Below, piece after piece: positions 44,299 to 53,514 of a stretch of 64,000 nucleotides of DNA. Below the pieces are notes generated by a model. That model had not been told where the DNA came from, searched no databases, and saw only the letters and a program-made list of their open reading frames with translations. Source of the stretch: Candidatus Gastranaerophilales bacterium (lineage in GTDB: Bacteria; Cyanobacteriota; Vampirovibrionia; Gastranaerophilales; Gastranaerophilaceae); contig CALVAK010000008.1 of assembly GCA_944325525.1 (NCBI GenBank), positions 1 through 64,000 of the forward strand, written 5' to 3'. The position numbers and the translations under genes are program-made. Numbering within the stretch: the first letter of the stretch is position 1; every line of letters starts with the position of its first letter.

Positions 44299-45351
44299 TT
44301 ATGCCGAAATATCTAGCATTGCCCCTGCTATTTGTGATGACATATCAACATATTTAATCTTATCAATTACATCTTTTTTGGGCTTTACACTGTTAGTTGC
44401 TATTATCTCTTTAACAGGTGCATTCTGCAATTTTTCCATCGCATCTCCGTTAAACAAACCGTGTGCAGCACATACATATATATCTTTTGCACCACGTGTT
44501 TTTAATAACTTTGCCGCTTCTGCTATAGTTCCTGCTGTATCAATTATGTCATCAAAAATTATACAATTCTTACCGAAAACATCTCCAATAAGTGTCTCTG
44601 CTGATGCTTCATTATGTGCATGACGGTATTTATATACAATTGCTTTTTCGCAGCCAATTGCTTTTGCAAGTTTATCCGCTCTTTTTACTCCGCCTGTATC
44701 TGGACTTACTATTACCGTATTCTTAAGATTTTTACTTTTTAAATATTCAAGCATTACAGGCATAGATTCTAAATTCGTAACAGGCATGTCATTACCTGCA
44801 AATCCTTCTATTGAAGCAGAATGCAAATCAACTGTAATTATTTCGTCAACACCTGATGCCTTTAGCAAATCCATATTTAATCTTGCTGCTATAGGCTCAT
44901 TTAACCCTGATGCCCGCTTTTCTTGTCTGGCATAATAAAAACTCGGCATAACTGCAATGACTTTTTCGGCTCCGGCTCGTTTCGCCGCATCAGCTTTTAA
45001 ATATGTTTCCATTAAATTTTCATTTACATTATCACCTGATGCAGGCATTATATATACATCTTTTCCACGAATCTTACCATCTATATTTACATACGTTTCT
45101 CCATTCTTAAAATGTTTCACCTGCGTATTTAAAGCATTTACCCCCAGTTGTCTTTCTATATTTTTTTCAAGACCCGTTTTATTTACAGATGGTATAATTG
45201 CTATTTTTTCCGATAATCCACTATTTTCATTTTCCCCTTTAAAACTAAAAATATCAGCATCGTTTTTTTGAGATGCTGATATTAAAGTTCTATTGAGCAT
45301 ACTACTCTTATGGTAATCTAAAAATGGCATACCTACAGAACTTATTCGCAT
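44299..45351 (-). CDS. prs: Ribose-phosphate pyrophosphokinase (PRPP synthetase) with N-terminal leader
   Basis: A 350-residue enzyme. The PRPP-synthetase signatures are present: FYYARQEKRAS, TVDLHSASIEGF, PDTGGVKRADK and the PRPP loop IIFDDIIDTAGT. It makes PRPP from ribose 5-phosphate and ATP for nucleotide synthesis. The first 45 residues are extra: MRISSVGMPF... with FSFKGE at 35-40, the leader style of other proteins here. The start at 45351 has GAAGGG upstream; the TTG at 45369 is unlikely. Catalytic residues look complete, so the enzyme should be active. Confidence 0.88.
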   Translation of the reverse strand: MRISSVGMPFLDYHKSSMLNRTLISASQKNDADIFSFKGENENSGLSEKIAIIPSVNKTGLEKNIERQLGVNALNTQVKHFKNGETYVNIDGKIRGKDVYIMPASGDNVNENLMETYLKADAAKRAGAEKVIAVMPSFYYARQEKRASGLNEPIAARLNMDLLKASGVDEIITVDLHSASIEGFAGNDMPVTNLESMPVMLEYLKSKNLKNTVIVSPDTGGVKRADKLAKAIGCEKAIVYKYRHAHNEASAETLIGDVFGKNCIIFDDIIDTAGTIAEAAKLLKTRGAKDIYVCAAHGLFNGDAMEKLQNAPVKEIIATNSVKPKKDVIDKIKYVDMSSQIAGAMLDISA

Positions 45352-45556
45352 ATCTTTTACCCTTCTCAACTTATTATTATCACAAATTAATTCACAAACT
45401 ATAATGTAAAGTACTTATTTCGATTATTATTTTATCTTAAATAATAATTTTTCTCAATAAAATCTCAGTAATAATTATTACAATGTAACATATAACCATA
45501 ATCCGGCAAAATCATCATTATTGCTTTTTTTATAATTTACTTTATACTTTAATTAA

Positions 45557-45585
45557 TTGCCTTTTTAATTATTAAAATATAAATA
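45557..45585 (+). promoter_or_regulatory. Candidate promoter of the YkgJ-like gene
   Basis: TTGCCT at 45557-45562 and TAAATA at 45580-45585, spacer 17, about 24 bases before the ATG, which has no ribosome site. Confidence 0.4.
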
Positions 45586-45609
45586 ATTTTGTAAAAACAA
45601 ATATAAACA

Positions 45610-46242
45610 ATGTTGACCAATTACTTGAACTATTTAAATTTTATAAACAACAAACTTAATAAATTCTTTATAAGCCAGAAACCGTACATTTTCTGCAAAA
45701 AAGGATGTTCTAAATGCTGTAAGAATGCTAAATATTTCTATTCAAAAATAGAGTTTGAATACTTATCAGCAGGCTTAAAATTATTAAACAGCGAAGAAAA
45801 ACAGATTATTATAAATAACATAAATAATCTAAAACAAGAAAAAAAAGCCGGCAGTAATAAAAATTTTGTATATGAATGCCCGTTATTAATAAACGACAGT
45901 TGTTCTGTCTATGATTACAGAGGAATTATTTGCCGTACTTTTGGCTTAATGACTGCATATAATGACGGCAGTATAAAAATTCCGTTTTGTGCTTACAATA
46001 ATCTTAATTATTCAAATGTTATTGATACTGAAAATGAAAAAATTTCAGTAGAAAAATTTAAAAAATTAAATATAAAAGAAGAACCACTTGCTTTTAATAT
46101 AAGTTATGAATACCTTACTGATTCTGATTTTGAAAAACTTTTTAATTTCCAATTCGGAGAGAAAAAGCCCCTCTTCAACTGGCTTATAGATTATTCAAAA
46201 AGAAAGTCGGCGGTAAGCTGCGACACTAGATTATGTATCTAG
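45610..46242 (+). CDS. YkgJ-family cysteine-cluster protein
   Basis: A 210-residue protein with the C-x3-C-x2-C-C cluster CKKGCSKCC near residue 29, then CPLL...CSVYDYRGIICRTFG, the pattern of the zinc/iron-chelating YkgJ group. These cytosolic proteins bind a metal through the cysteines; their role is not established. No ribosome site precedes the start. Its TAG stop lies in CTAG shared with the stop of the convergent MFS gene, so the two 3' ends overlap by four bases. Confidence 0.78.
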   Translation: MLTNYLNYLNFINNKLNKFFISQKPYIFCKKGCSKCCKNAKYFYSKIEFEYLSAGLKLLNSEEKQIIINNINNLKQEKKAGSNKNFVYECPLLINDSCSVYDYRGIICRTFGLMTAYNDGSIKIPFCAYNNLNYSNVIDTENEKISVEKFKKLNIKEEPLAFNISYEYLTDSDFEKLFNFQFGEKKPLFNWLIDYSKRKSAVSCDTRLCI

Positions 46243-47777
46243 TGATGTTTTTTTATTTCATTACTCATAAGAAATGCGACAGGAATCAATATAAAAGCCA
46301 GCATTGCGAATATAGCAAAAACATCAACATAAGACATAAGTCTTGATTGAACAAGCATTTGATTGTATATATACGCATTTGCTTTAGTCTGGGCAAAACT
46401 ACTTGATGCACTGCTTATAAAAGTGTGAATAAGCGATGTCATTTTCTGTTGAAAAACAATATTAAAATTAGAAAGATTTTCTACAAGATAAGTTTGATGT
46501 ATCTGTGAATGCCTTGCGACAATAGTTGAAGATATGGAAACAACAACAGCTGCTCCGATTGTTTTGCAGAAATTATGTAAACTTGCACCATTAGGCAAAT
46601 CCTCTTCCGGCAATGTACCCAAAACCAGTGCCGACACAGGAATAAATACTAAAATTATACCTATTCCTAAAAATATATTCGGAATTGACACATACAAGAA
46701 TGACACCGATAGATTAACATTTGTGAACATAAACGTTGCAATTCCTAAAAACAAAAAACCAATTGCCATAAGTAATCTGTTATCATATAGTTTCATTAAC
46801 GGTGTTATTAGAAGGAGCATAATAACACACGATATTATTCTCGGTGCCAGAGAATATCCGCTAAGAAGAGCTGTATATCCTAAAATGTTTTGTAAAAACT
46901 GTGGTGCCAAAAACATTGTAGTAAAAACAATCATTGTAACTGATGTTGATAATATTGTACCAATGAGAAAATTCCTGTCTTTAAACAGTCTTAATTTCAT
47001 AAATGAATTTTTATTTTCACCTTCCCAAACGATTAAGAACACAAACATAATGAGAGAAAAAATACTAAGCCAAAATATCCAGGCACAGTCAAACCAGTTA
47101 TACTGCTGTCCTTTATCTAAAACTATCTGCATAGACACAAGCCACAAAATAAGAGCAGCCATTCCGACATAATCTATATGCATATGTTTAGTATCATGGG
47201 GAGTGTCTTGTATATATTTGTTAACCATCATTAATGATACAATTCCAACAGGAATATTAACGGAATATATGTACTGCCAACTGAGGTTATCAACAAGAAA
47301 TCCGCCAAAAGAAGGTCCCAGTACAGCAAAAACCATTACAGCAAGTCCGAATAATGACATTGCTACTCCTTTTTTATCAGGAGGAAAAGCTGATAATAAT
47401 ATAGTTTGTGCCATAGGGGTCATTGGACCTCCACCAATTCCCTGTATAAATCTCCCGAATACCATCACATTTAATGTTGGAGCAGCAACACAAATAAAAG
47501 CTCCAATTGTAAAAATAGCAATAGAAATTTTCAAAAAAGTTTTTCTTCCCCATATACTCTCAAGCCACCCTGACAGCATTATAAGACAGGCATTTGCTAC
47601 CATATATGAAGTTACAACCCATTTTACTTCATCACTTGTAGCCGCAAAATACCCTGAAATGTGAGGTATTGCAACATTTGTTGCCGATGTGGCAAGTGCG
47701 GAAAATGATGTGGGAATAAGAATTGATGCAGCAACAAGCCAGAGAGGAATGTTATTTTGTCTTACACTATCTCCCAT
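46239..47777 (-). CDS. MFS drug exporter, DHA2 (EmrB/QacA) family
   Basis: A 512-residue integral membrane protein with about 14 hydrophobic helices. The signature for the MFS first cytosolic loop (SGWLESIWGRKTFLKIS) and the DHA2 motif (FIQGIGGGPMTPMAQ) are visible. It exports drugs or toxic compounds by proton antiport and works with an HlyD adaptor (next gene, one base gap) and a TolC-like channel (divergent). The three genes and a MarR regulator form one efflux locus. The substrate is unknown. Confidence 0.92.
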   Translation of the reverse strand: MGDSVRQNNIPLWLVAASILIPTSFSALATSATNVAIPHISGYFAATSDEVKWVVTSYMVANACLIMLSGWLESIWGRKTFLKISIAIFTIGAFICVAAPTLNVMVFGRFIQGIGGGPMTPMAQTILLSAFPPDKKGVAMSLFGLAVMVFAVLGPSFGGFLVDNLSWQYIYSVNIPVGIVSLMMVNKYIQDTPHDTKHMHIDYVGMAALILWLVSMQIVLDKGQQYNWFDCAWIFWLSIFSLIMFVFLIVWEGENKNSFMKLRLFKDRNFLIGTILSTSVTMIVFTTMFLAPQFLQNILGYTALLSGYSLAPRIISCVIMLLLITPLMKLYDNRLLMAIGFLFLGIATFMFTNVNLSVSFLYVSIPNIFLGIGIILVFIPVSALVLGTLPEEDLPNGASLHNFCKTIGAAVVVSISSTIVARHSQIHQTYLVENLSNFNIVFQQKMTSLIHTFISSASSSFAQTKANAYIYNQMLVQSRLMSYVDVFAIFAMLAFILIPVAFLMSNEIKKHH

Positions 47778-48767
47778 TTAGTCCACCTTTACCGTCGGAA
47801 CTACTGACATGCCAGGAATTATATTGTAATCTGAAATATCATCGGTAAATAATATTTTTACCGGGATTCTTTGAACTATTTTTACGTAGCTGCCGACAGC
47901 ATTTTCAGGCGGAAATAAACTTGCCTTAGCACCTGATGCCATTTGAATACTGTCAACGACACCGTTAAATGTTTTATTACCGTACGTATCAATCTTTATT
48001 TTAACTTTTTGTCCTTTTTTCATACGGGCAACCTGGGTTTCTTTATAATTAGCAACAACCCATACTTTTCTCGGTACAATTGCAAACAAAGGCTGTGCAA
48101 CCTGTATGTAATTGCCTTGTTCTACCGTTCTATGAGTAATTACCCCGTCTTCAGGAGCATAAATTTTTGTATAAGACAAATTCAACTTATCCTGCTTAAC
48201 TTCCGCTTCTAATCTTTTTATGGATGCTGCAATTTCCTCTTTTTTTGATTTTGATGAATTACTGTTTGATTGTGCGGCAGTAAGATTATTTCTGCTGTTA
48301 TCATAATCTTGTTTTGATGATATTCCTTTTTCATACATTGCAGAATATCTGTCATAATCACCTTTTGCATAATCCAATGCCGAATATGATTTTATTATTT
48401 CATTATCGGCACTTCCAAGAGCAGCATTAGCTTCTTCAAGTTTTGCCTGTGTTTGTTCTAATTTGACTTCATAGTCATTAGGGTCAATTTCAAGCAGTAA
48501 ATCTCCTTTTTTCACTTCCTGATTATCATCAATATTTAATTTTACGACAGGGCCTGAAACTCTTGAAGATATTGTTATTATATGCCCTTCAACAAATGCA
48601 TCGTCCGTAGTCTTATAATATATTGACCTTATGGAAACTATTGTTCCCAGAACAACAATTAATACAGCAACAAAAAAAGGTATAAATACTCGTTTTCTTG
48701 CATATATCGGTTTTTTATCGTCTTCATTTTCTTTTGTTATTAATTTTTCGGCATTCTTTTCTTCCAA
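47778..48767 (-). CDS. HlyD-family membrane-fusion protein (EmrA-like)
   Basis: A 329-residue periplasmic adaptor anchored by one helix (residues 28-47, FIPFFVAVLIVVLGTIVSI). The lipoyl-like halves VSGPVVKLNIDDNQEVKKGDLLLEIDP and IYAPEDGVITHR...GNYIQVAQPLFAIVP surround a long coiled-coil hairpin (residues 100-190). The layout matches EmrA, which joins the MFS pump to the outer-membrane channel. It lies immediately before the MFS gene, ending one base before its start, and 20 bases after the MarR gene, so marR-emrA-emrB is one operon. Confidence 0.92.
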   Translation of the reverse strand: MEEKNAEKLITKENEDDKKPIYARKRVFIPFFVAVLIVVLGTIVSIRSIYYKTTDDAFVEGHIITISSRVSGPVVKLNIDDNQEVKKGDLLLEIDPNDYEVKLEQTQAKLEEANAALGSADNEIIKSYSALDYAKGDYDRYSAMYEKGISSKQDYDNSRNNLTAAQSNSNSSKSKKEEIAASIKRLEAEVKQDKLNLSYTKIYAPEDGVITHRTVEQGNYIQVAQPLFAIVPRKVWVVANYKETQVARMKKGQKVKIKIDTYGNKTFNGVVDSIQMASGAKASLFPPENAVGSYVKIVQRIPVKILFTDDISDYNIIPGMSVVPTVKVD

Positions 48768-48786
48768 TGTTATCTCCTTTTTGACT

Positions 48787-49251
48787 TTATATTTGCAATT
48801 TAACTTTATCTCTAATATTATTATTCATTTTCTCAAGTGTACTGAAAGTTATAGCAAGTTCTTTTTCCGTTATATTTTTTGTTATATCAGCCCGCAGTTC
48901 TAAATCAGACGGGAAAATTTTTTCTCTCAACTTTTTACCTTTTTCAGTAACAATTAACTTATATATTTTTCTTCCACAAGCATCAGGAACTTTTTCTATA
49001 AGTTTGTTCTTATGCATAATGTCTATAATTCTTGATATATTAGCTCTATCTTTAAAAGTTATTTCGGCAAGCTGCCTTTGATACATAATTTCATCATTTT
49101 CAAGCAATAAAGATAAAATTATATATTGATCCGGTGTAACTCCGAATTTTTTCTCGGTAAATGTCTGGCTGGAAAACCCCCTAATCAATGTACCGGTTAT
49201 ATATATTAATGCTCCTATTCTTGTTTTCAGATATTCTCTGTACATATACAT
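48787..49251 (-). CDS. MarR-family transcription regulator
   Basis: A 154-residue winged-helix regulator: the MarR core (QRQLAEITFKDRANISRIIDIMHKNKLIEKVPDACGRKIYKLIVTEKGKKL) is well kept, including the wing D-x-C-G-R-K. MarR proteins repress efflux genes and release DNA when they bind phenolic compounds or drugs. It is the first gene of the efflux operon and divergent from the TolC gene; a long inverted repeat in between is a likely operator. The start may be at 49251 or 49245; neither has a clear ribosome site. Confidence 0.9.
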   Translation of the reverse strand: MYMYREYLKTRIGALIYITGTLIRGFSSQTFTEKKFGVTPDQYIILSLLLENDEIMYQRQLAEITFKDRANISRIIDIMHKNKLIEKVPDACGRKIYKLIVTEKGKKLREKIFPSDLELRADITKNITEKELAITFSTLEKMNNNIRDKVKLQI

Positions 49252-49277
49252 TTTCTTTTCTTCTTATTTACATTATT

Positions 49278-49311
49278 TTTTTCTTGTGCTGTAATTATAG
49301 CACAAGAAAAA
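49278..49311. promoter_or_regulatory. Candidate MarR operator: perfect 13-bp inverted repeat
   Basis: TTTTTCTTGTGCT (49278-49290) and its exact complement (49299-49311) with an eight-base spacer GTAATTAT. It lies in the 77-bp gap between the divergent MarR and TolC-like start codons (27 and 18 bases away), where a regulator would control both transcripts. The spacer also resembles a -10 box. Confidence 0.7.
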
Positions 49312-49328
49312 TTTTAAGGATTTAATTT

Positions 49329-50708
49329 ATGAAAAAAAATTTTTTAATTATACTGCTAATTATAATAATCATGCCAATTTTAGCTTATGCAAAAAATACA
49401 GATGAACAGCCGGCAAATCACATTGAATATATGAATCTGGCATGGTGGAAAAAATATAATGACGAATATTTAGTGAATAATTTAATAAAGTTATATGAAA
49501 ACAATTATGATTTAAAAAATGCTGCTTTAAAAGTCAAGGAAAACGAACAGGCTGTCAAAATGCAATTTGCCAGTGAACTTCCTTATTTAGGTTTATCCGG
49601 TCAACTATATAGAGAGTTAAGATCGTCCTTGCAGCAGTTCGGTGAAAGCATGCAAATTCCCAGTTATGCACAATACAACTATTATCTTCCCTTAACAGCA
49701 AGTTATGAAATTGATATCTGGGGTTCTAACAGACTAAAAACAAAAAGCATTAAGCAGAATCTTGAAATTATAAAACAAGCCGAACGTGCAACTTATATTT
49801 CTTTAACCTCTGACTTTGTAACCGATTATTATAATCTTATAAGAGCTGACGAACTTTTATCCATACAAAACGAAATAATAAAAACTCAGGAAGAAATTGT
49901 TGAAAAGATAACAGACAAACACGAATCAGGACTATGTTCTGTTAATGAAGTTCTTACCGAACAAAGAATTCTTACGGCATTAAAGGAAGAAAGAAACAGA
50001 CATATAAAAACCAGAGATATATTAATTGATTCAATGAGAGTATATCTTTCTGATTCTTCCGCAGACATAATAAGAAGCAGCTATGAAGATATTATAATGC
50101 TAAATAATATTCCGCTAAAATACAGCAGTGATGTTATTGAAAACCGTCCTGACTATAAACAGGAAGAAGCAAATATAAAACGTATCGGCTTTGATGTAAA
50201 GGTCGCAAAGCGAGAATTCTTACCTAAATTTATAATTTTCGGACAAATCGGGCTAAATGCATATCATCTGGACACTTTATTTAATTCTGCTTCTCATATG
50301 GCAAGTGCCGGTATTTTGCCATCTATTGATTTATTTTCCGGCGGCAAAAAAATTGCTCTTCTGAAATTAAAAAAGTATGAGTACGAAGAGGCATTAAACA
50401 ATTATCAAAAAACAATACTCAACGGAATAAAAGATATTAACTCAGGACTAATTGAATATAAAGATGCACAGGAAAATTATAAAGAGAGTACAAATCGCTT
50501 AAACATGCAGGACAAAACATATTCGTTAATGAAAGACAAGTCAAAAATAGGCTCTGCAAGTGATTTAGATGTATTATATGCAAAAGAAGCCTACCTGACA
50601 GTTAAAAAAGAAAATGTTTCAAATAAAATAAATTCTTTAATTTCAACTATAGGACTTTATAAAGCAGCCGGAGGAATAGACTTATACAGTTTAAACGAAG
50701 ATATTTAA
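49329..50708 (+). CDS. TolC-like outer-membrane efflux protein
   Basis: A 459-residue protein with an N-terminal hydrophobic signal (residues 3-21) and the two-repeat OEP pattern: WWKKYNDEYLVNNLIKLYENNYDLKNAALKV at the start of the first repeat and ENRPDYKQEEANIKRIGFDVKVAKREFLPKF in the second. The long helices and Ala-rich heptads fit TolC/OprM/NodT channels. It would complete the pump with EmrA and EmrB. The ribosome site is AAGGA eight bases before the ATG. It is divergent from marR over the palindrome. Confidence 0.88.
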   Translation: MKKNFLIILLIIIIMPILAYAKNTDEQPANHIEYMNLAWWKKYNDEYLVNNLIKLYENNYDLKNAALKVKENEQAVKMQFASELPYLGLSGQLYRELRSSLQQFGESMQIPSYAQYNYYLPLTASYEIDIWGSNRLKTKSIKQNLEIIKQAERATYISLTSDFVTDYYNLIRADELLSIQNEIIKTQEEIVEKITDKHESGLCSVNEVLTEQRILTALKEERNRHIKTRDILIDSMRVYLSDSSADIIRSSYEDIIMLNNIPLKYSSDVIENRPDYKQEEANIKRIGFDVKVAKREFLPKFIIFGQIGLNAYHLDTLFNSASHMASAGILPSIDLFSGGKKIALLKLKKYEYEEALNNYQKTILNGIKDINSGLIEYKDAQENYKESTNRLNMQDKTYSLMKDKSKIGSASDLDVLYAKEAYLTVKKENVSNKINSLISTIGLYKAAGGIDLYSLNEDI

Positions 50709-50735
50709 TCCGCATTTTTATAAAACAAAAGAATT

Positions 50736-51476
50736 TTATATTACATTAACATAGAAAATAAACGTAATAATCAAATCGGCCATTAGTAGAAACACAGTTG
50801 TTTTTATAGCAGCTTTAGTTGTTGAAATACCGACACCTTTGGCTCCTCCTGTTGTTTTATATCCCTGAGTCGAGCATACAAGAGGAATGATTATACCAAA
50901 AATAAACCCTCTAAAAACGCTTATATAAATATCACGTGTATTTATCCAATTCCAAACAGAAGACATATATCTGTTAGGATGTAGTCCTATAGCAAAATAA
51001 GATATAATCATACCGCCTAGTATACCGAAAAATTCAGCAAGTATAACCACAAAAGGAACAGTAATAGCCCCTGCTATAATCCTTGGAGCGAAATAGTATC
51101 CTACAGGATCAATTTTTAATGTTTTAATTGCATCAACTTGTGATGTAACCTGCATATTTGCTATTTCAGCACTTATAGCAGTACCTGCTCTTGCACTTAT
51201 TGCTAAAGCCGCAAATCCTGGAGCAAGCTCTCTTATCAGAGCAACTGCAAGGAAACCTCCAACATAGCTTTCAGCTCCGGACATTAAAAATTGTTTCGAA
51301 ATTTGCAGTGCAATTATTACGGACGAAATAAACACTATACTTAAAGCTATCGGTAAAGAATCATAACTTATCATTGCAGCTCTCTCAAGTACCGAACGAA
51401 TCTTTACATTACCGCCTAAAATATATTTAAGTGTCTGTATGAAATATTGTGTACAAAGACCTAAAAAACTAATCAT
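50736..51476 (-). CDS. MlaE-family ABC permease
   Basis: A 246-residue inner-membrane protein with five or six helices and the MlaE signatures: ALIRELAPGFAALAISARAGTAISAEIANMQVTSQVDAI (the conserved E-L-x-P and AR.G.A-A-E loop) and the C-terminal GVGISTTKAA. MlaE is the permease of the transporter that moves phospholipids between inner and outer membrane (TGD1 in chloroplasts). The ATPase and MCE-domain partners are not in this window. The gene is isolated, ending 28 bases from the TolC gene on the opposite strand. Confidence 0.88.
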   Translation of the reverse strand: MISFLGLCTQYFIQTLKYILGGNVKIRSVLERAAMISYDSLPIALSIVFISSVIIALQISKQFLMSGAESYVGGFLAVALIRELAPGFAALAISARAGTAISAEIANMQVTSQVDAIKTLKIDPVGYYFAPRIIAGAITVPFVVILAEFFGILGGMIISYFAIGLHPNRYMSSVWNWINTRDIYISVFRGFIFGIIIPLVCSTQGYKTTGGAKGVGISTTKAAIKTTVFLLMADLIITFIFYVNVI

Positions 51477-51538
51477 GGTTATATTCTATCATATAATATT
51501 CGTTTTAAAATTATAAATAACAAAATCAAAATAAAATT

Positions 51539-53407
51539 TTAATTATTTCTGATAAAATATGATGCAATTTCTTTAATAGGAATAAAATGAGAAATCGGTC
51601 TGCCGTGAGGACAGGTGTAGGGATTTTCGGTCGATCTTAATTTTTTTACAATTTCTTCCATCTGCCACAAAGTAAGTTTATCACCTGCTTTTACGGATGC
51701 TTTACAGGCTGTTGTTATTAATATTTTTTCTTCTTTTGTATCAAGATTACTATCTTTTGAATACTTTAAGTTATTTAAAAGTTCTGAGAGTATATCCTGC
51801 GGTTTTACATTTGATAAAATTTGAGGAATTTTTTTAAAAATTATCTGATTATCAGATATCTTTTCTATTTTATAACCGAATTTAAACAACTGATTTTCCG
51901 CATTTTCCAATAAATCCAATTCTTCAGGCATAACATCCAGAACATCTGAAACTATCAGCAGCTGTGAAACTATTTCCTTCTGTTTCTTTAAGTTTTCATA
52001 TATATATCTTTCTTCTGCAATATGCTGATCTATAATTTCAAGATTATCTTCATTTTCAACAAGAATATAGGTATTTTTTAACTGACCAATAACATTTATT
52101 TTTTTAGTATCAGTTTTATAATCAAAATTTATTCCAATTTGAGCCTGACTGTATTCTATATTATTTTGACCATATTTTTGTACCGTTTTATCTTTCACTC
52201 CTATAGGAAATATTTTTTCTTCAGAATAATCATTTGAAGGTTCATTATTAAAAGAAGAATTTTTAAATTGGAGGATTTTTTCTGATGATGTATTTATTCT
52301 TTGTCCGGTCTCGATTTCTGCGTTGTAATCTTTTGAAAATCCAAAAACTCCGCATGAGTCATTTTTGTCTTTATCAGCATCTGATATTAAATTTGCAGCT
52401 ATATTATTAACATTATTGGAAAAAGCATTTAGCGAAAAGCTCAAAGCACTCTGCACAAAATTAAATATTTGATTCGGATTTTTATACCTGATTTCACGTT
52501 TTGTCGGATGTGCATTAACATCAATTTCTTGAGGATTTATATCAATATTAATAACAACAAAAGGATATCTGCCTATAGGCAGCATATTCTTATAAGCATT
52601 ATCAATTGCTTTTAATAAAACAGGACATTTTACAATTCTTGAATTCACAAAAGTGTAAATTGATTTTTTACTTGCCCTTGTATAAGAAGGCAGCGAAATA
52701 TAACCGGTAATTTTAATTCCTGACAACTTATCGGTTTTTTCAACTTTTTTAAGTTCATTTATAATATCAGAAGAATATATTTCTGAAATTCTTGTAAGTA
52801 AATCCGAATTTGACGTTGTTGATATAACCGCAGTGTTATTATTCTTTAATATAAAAGCAATTTCTGGATGAGATATAGAAAGAGACTGAACAAGTTCCTG
52901 GATATATGCAAATTCTGTTTTCTGGCTTTTTAAAAATTTTAGGCGTGCAGGTTGATTAAAGAACAAATCATTAACTTCCATAATCGTACCCTGAGCACAA
53001 CCAGTTTGATAAGAATTTATAACAGAATTTTGAGATTCAACTCTCGTTCCGTATTCAAAATCTTTTGTTCTTGTTGTACAGGCAAGTTTTGCAATAGATA
53101 TAATACTTGCAAGAGCTTCTCCTCTAAATCCAAGAGTATTAATATTAAACAAATCAGCTTCATTTGACAATTTACTTGTTGCGTGTTTAGAAAAAGCAAG
53201 TTGAATATCGTCAGGATGAATACCTGAACCGTTATCTGCGACACGAATATTCCTACACTCGTTAGATATTGAAATTTCTATTTTTGAAGCACCGGCATCA
53301 ATAGAATTTTCAACAAGTTCTTTTACAACACTTGCCGGTCTTTCAATAACTTCACCTGCAGCAATCTGATTTATTAAATTTACTGATAACTGTTTTATTC
53401 TGTTCAT
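51539..53407 (-). CDS. mutL: DNA mismatch repair protein MutL
   Basis: A 622-residue GHKL ATPase: IAAGEVIERPASVVKELVENSIDAGA, ADNGSGI and GFRGEALASI mark the N-terminal ATPase. The C-terminal part has DQHIAEERYIYE, close to the DQHA(x)2E(x)4E endonuclease motif (Ala replaced by Ile), plus CPHGRPIS. So it is the nicking type of MutL. The middle linker is Asn/Ser-rich. Start 53407 (MNRIKQL) is typical of the family; a second ATG at 53440 is possible. Neither has a clear ribosome site. Confidence 0.93.
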   Translation of the reverse strand: MNRIKQLSVNLINQIAAGEVIERPASVVKELVENSIDAGASKIEISISNECRNIRVADNGSGIHPDDIQLAFSKHATSKLSNEADLFNINTLGFRGEALASIISIAKLACTTRTKDFEYGTRVESQNSVINSYQTGCAQGTIMEVNDLFFNQPARLKFLKSQKTEFAYIQELVQSLSISHPEIAFILKNNNTAVISTTSNSDLLTRISEIYSSDIINELKKVEKTDKLSGIKITGYISLPSYTRASKKSIYTFVNSRIVKCPVLLKAIDNAYKNMLPIGRYPFVVINIDINPQEIDVNAHPTKREIRYKNPNQIFNFVQSALSFSLNAFSNNVNNIAANLISDADKDKNDSCGVFGFSKDYNAEIETGQRINTSSEKILQFKNSSFNNEPSNDYSEEKIFPIGVKDKTVQKYGQNNIEYSQAQIGINFDYKTDTKKINVIGQLKNTYILVENEDNLEIIDQHIAEERYIYENLKKQKEIVSQLLIVSDVLDVMPEELDLLENAENQLFKFGYKIEKISDNQIIFKKIPQILSNVKPQDILSELLNNLKYSKDSNLDTKEEKILITTACKASVKAGDKLTLWQMEEIVKKLRSTENPYTCPHGRPISHFIPIKEIASYFIRNN

Positions 53408-53496
53408 ATAGAGTATTTTAATATCATTTGCTGTGGGCATGCTTTTAGAAAATAAATAATGTTACAAATATTATTTTATTTTAAATTTTAAAGTAG

Positions 53497-53502
53497 TATA
53501 AT
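53497..53502 (+). promoter_or_regulatory. -10 box of tRNA-Gly
   Basis: A perfect TATAAT, 12 bases before the tRNA; the -35 area is only AT-rich. Confidence 0.45.
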
Positions 53503-53514
53503 TTTATAAGACTT

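Noticed and set aside
46534..47664. Two long plus-strand frames inside the MFS gene
   Set aside because: Antisense shadows; the minus-strand MFS protein is a clear family member.
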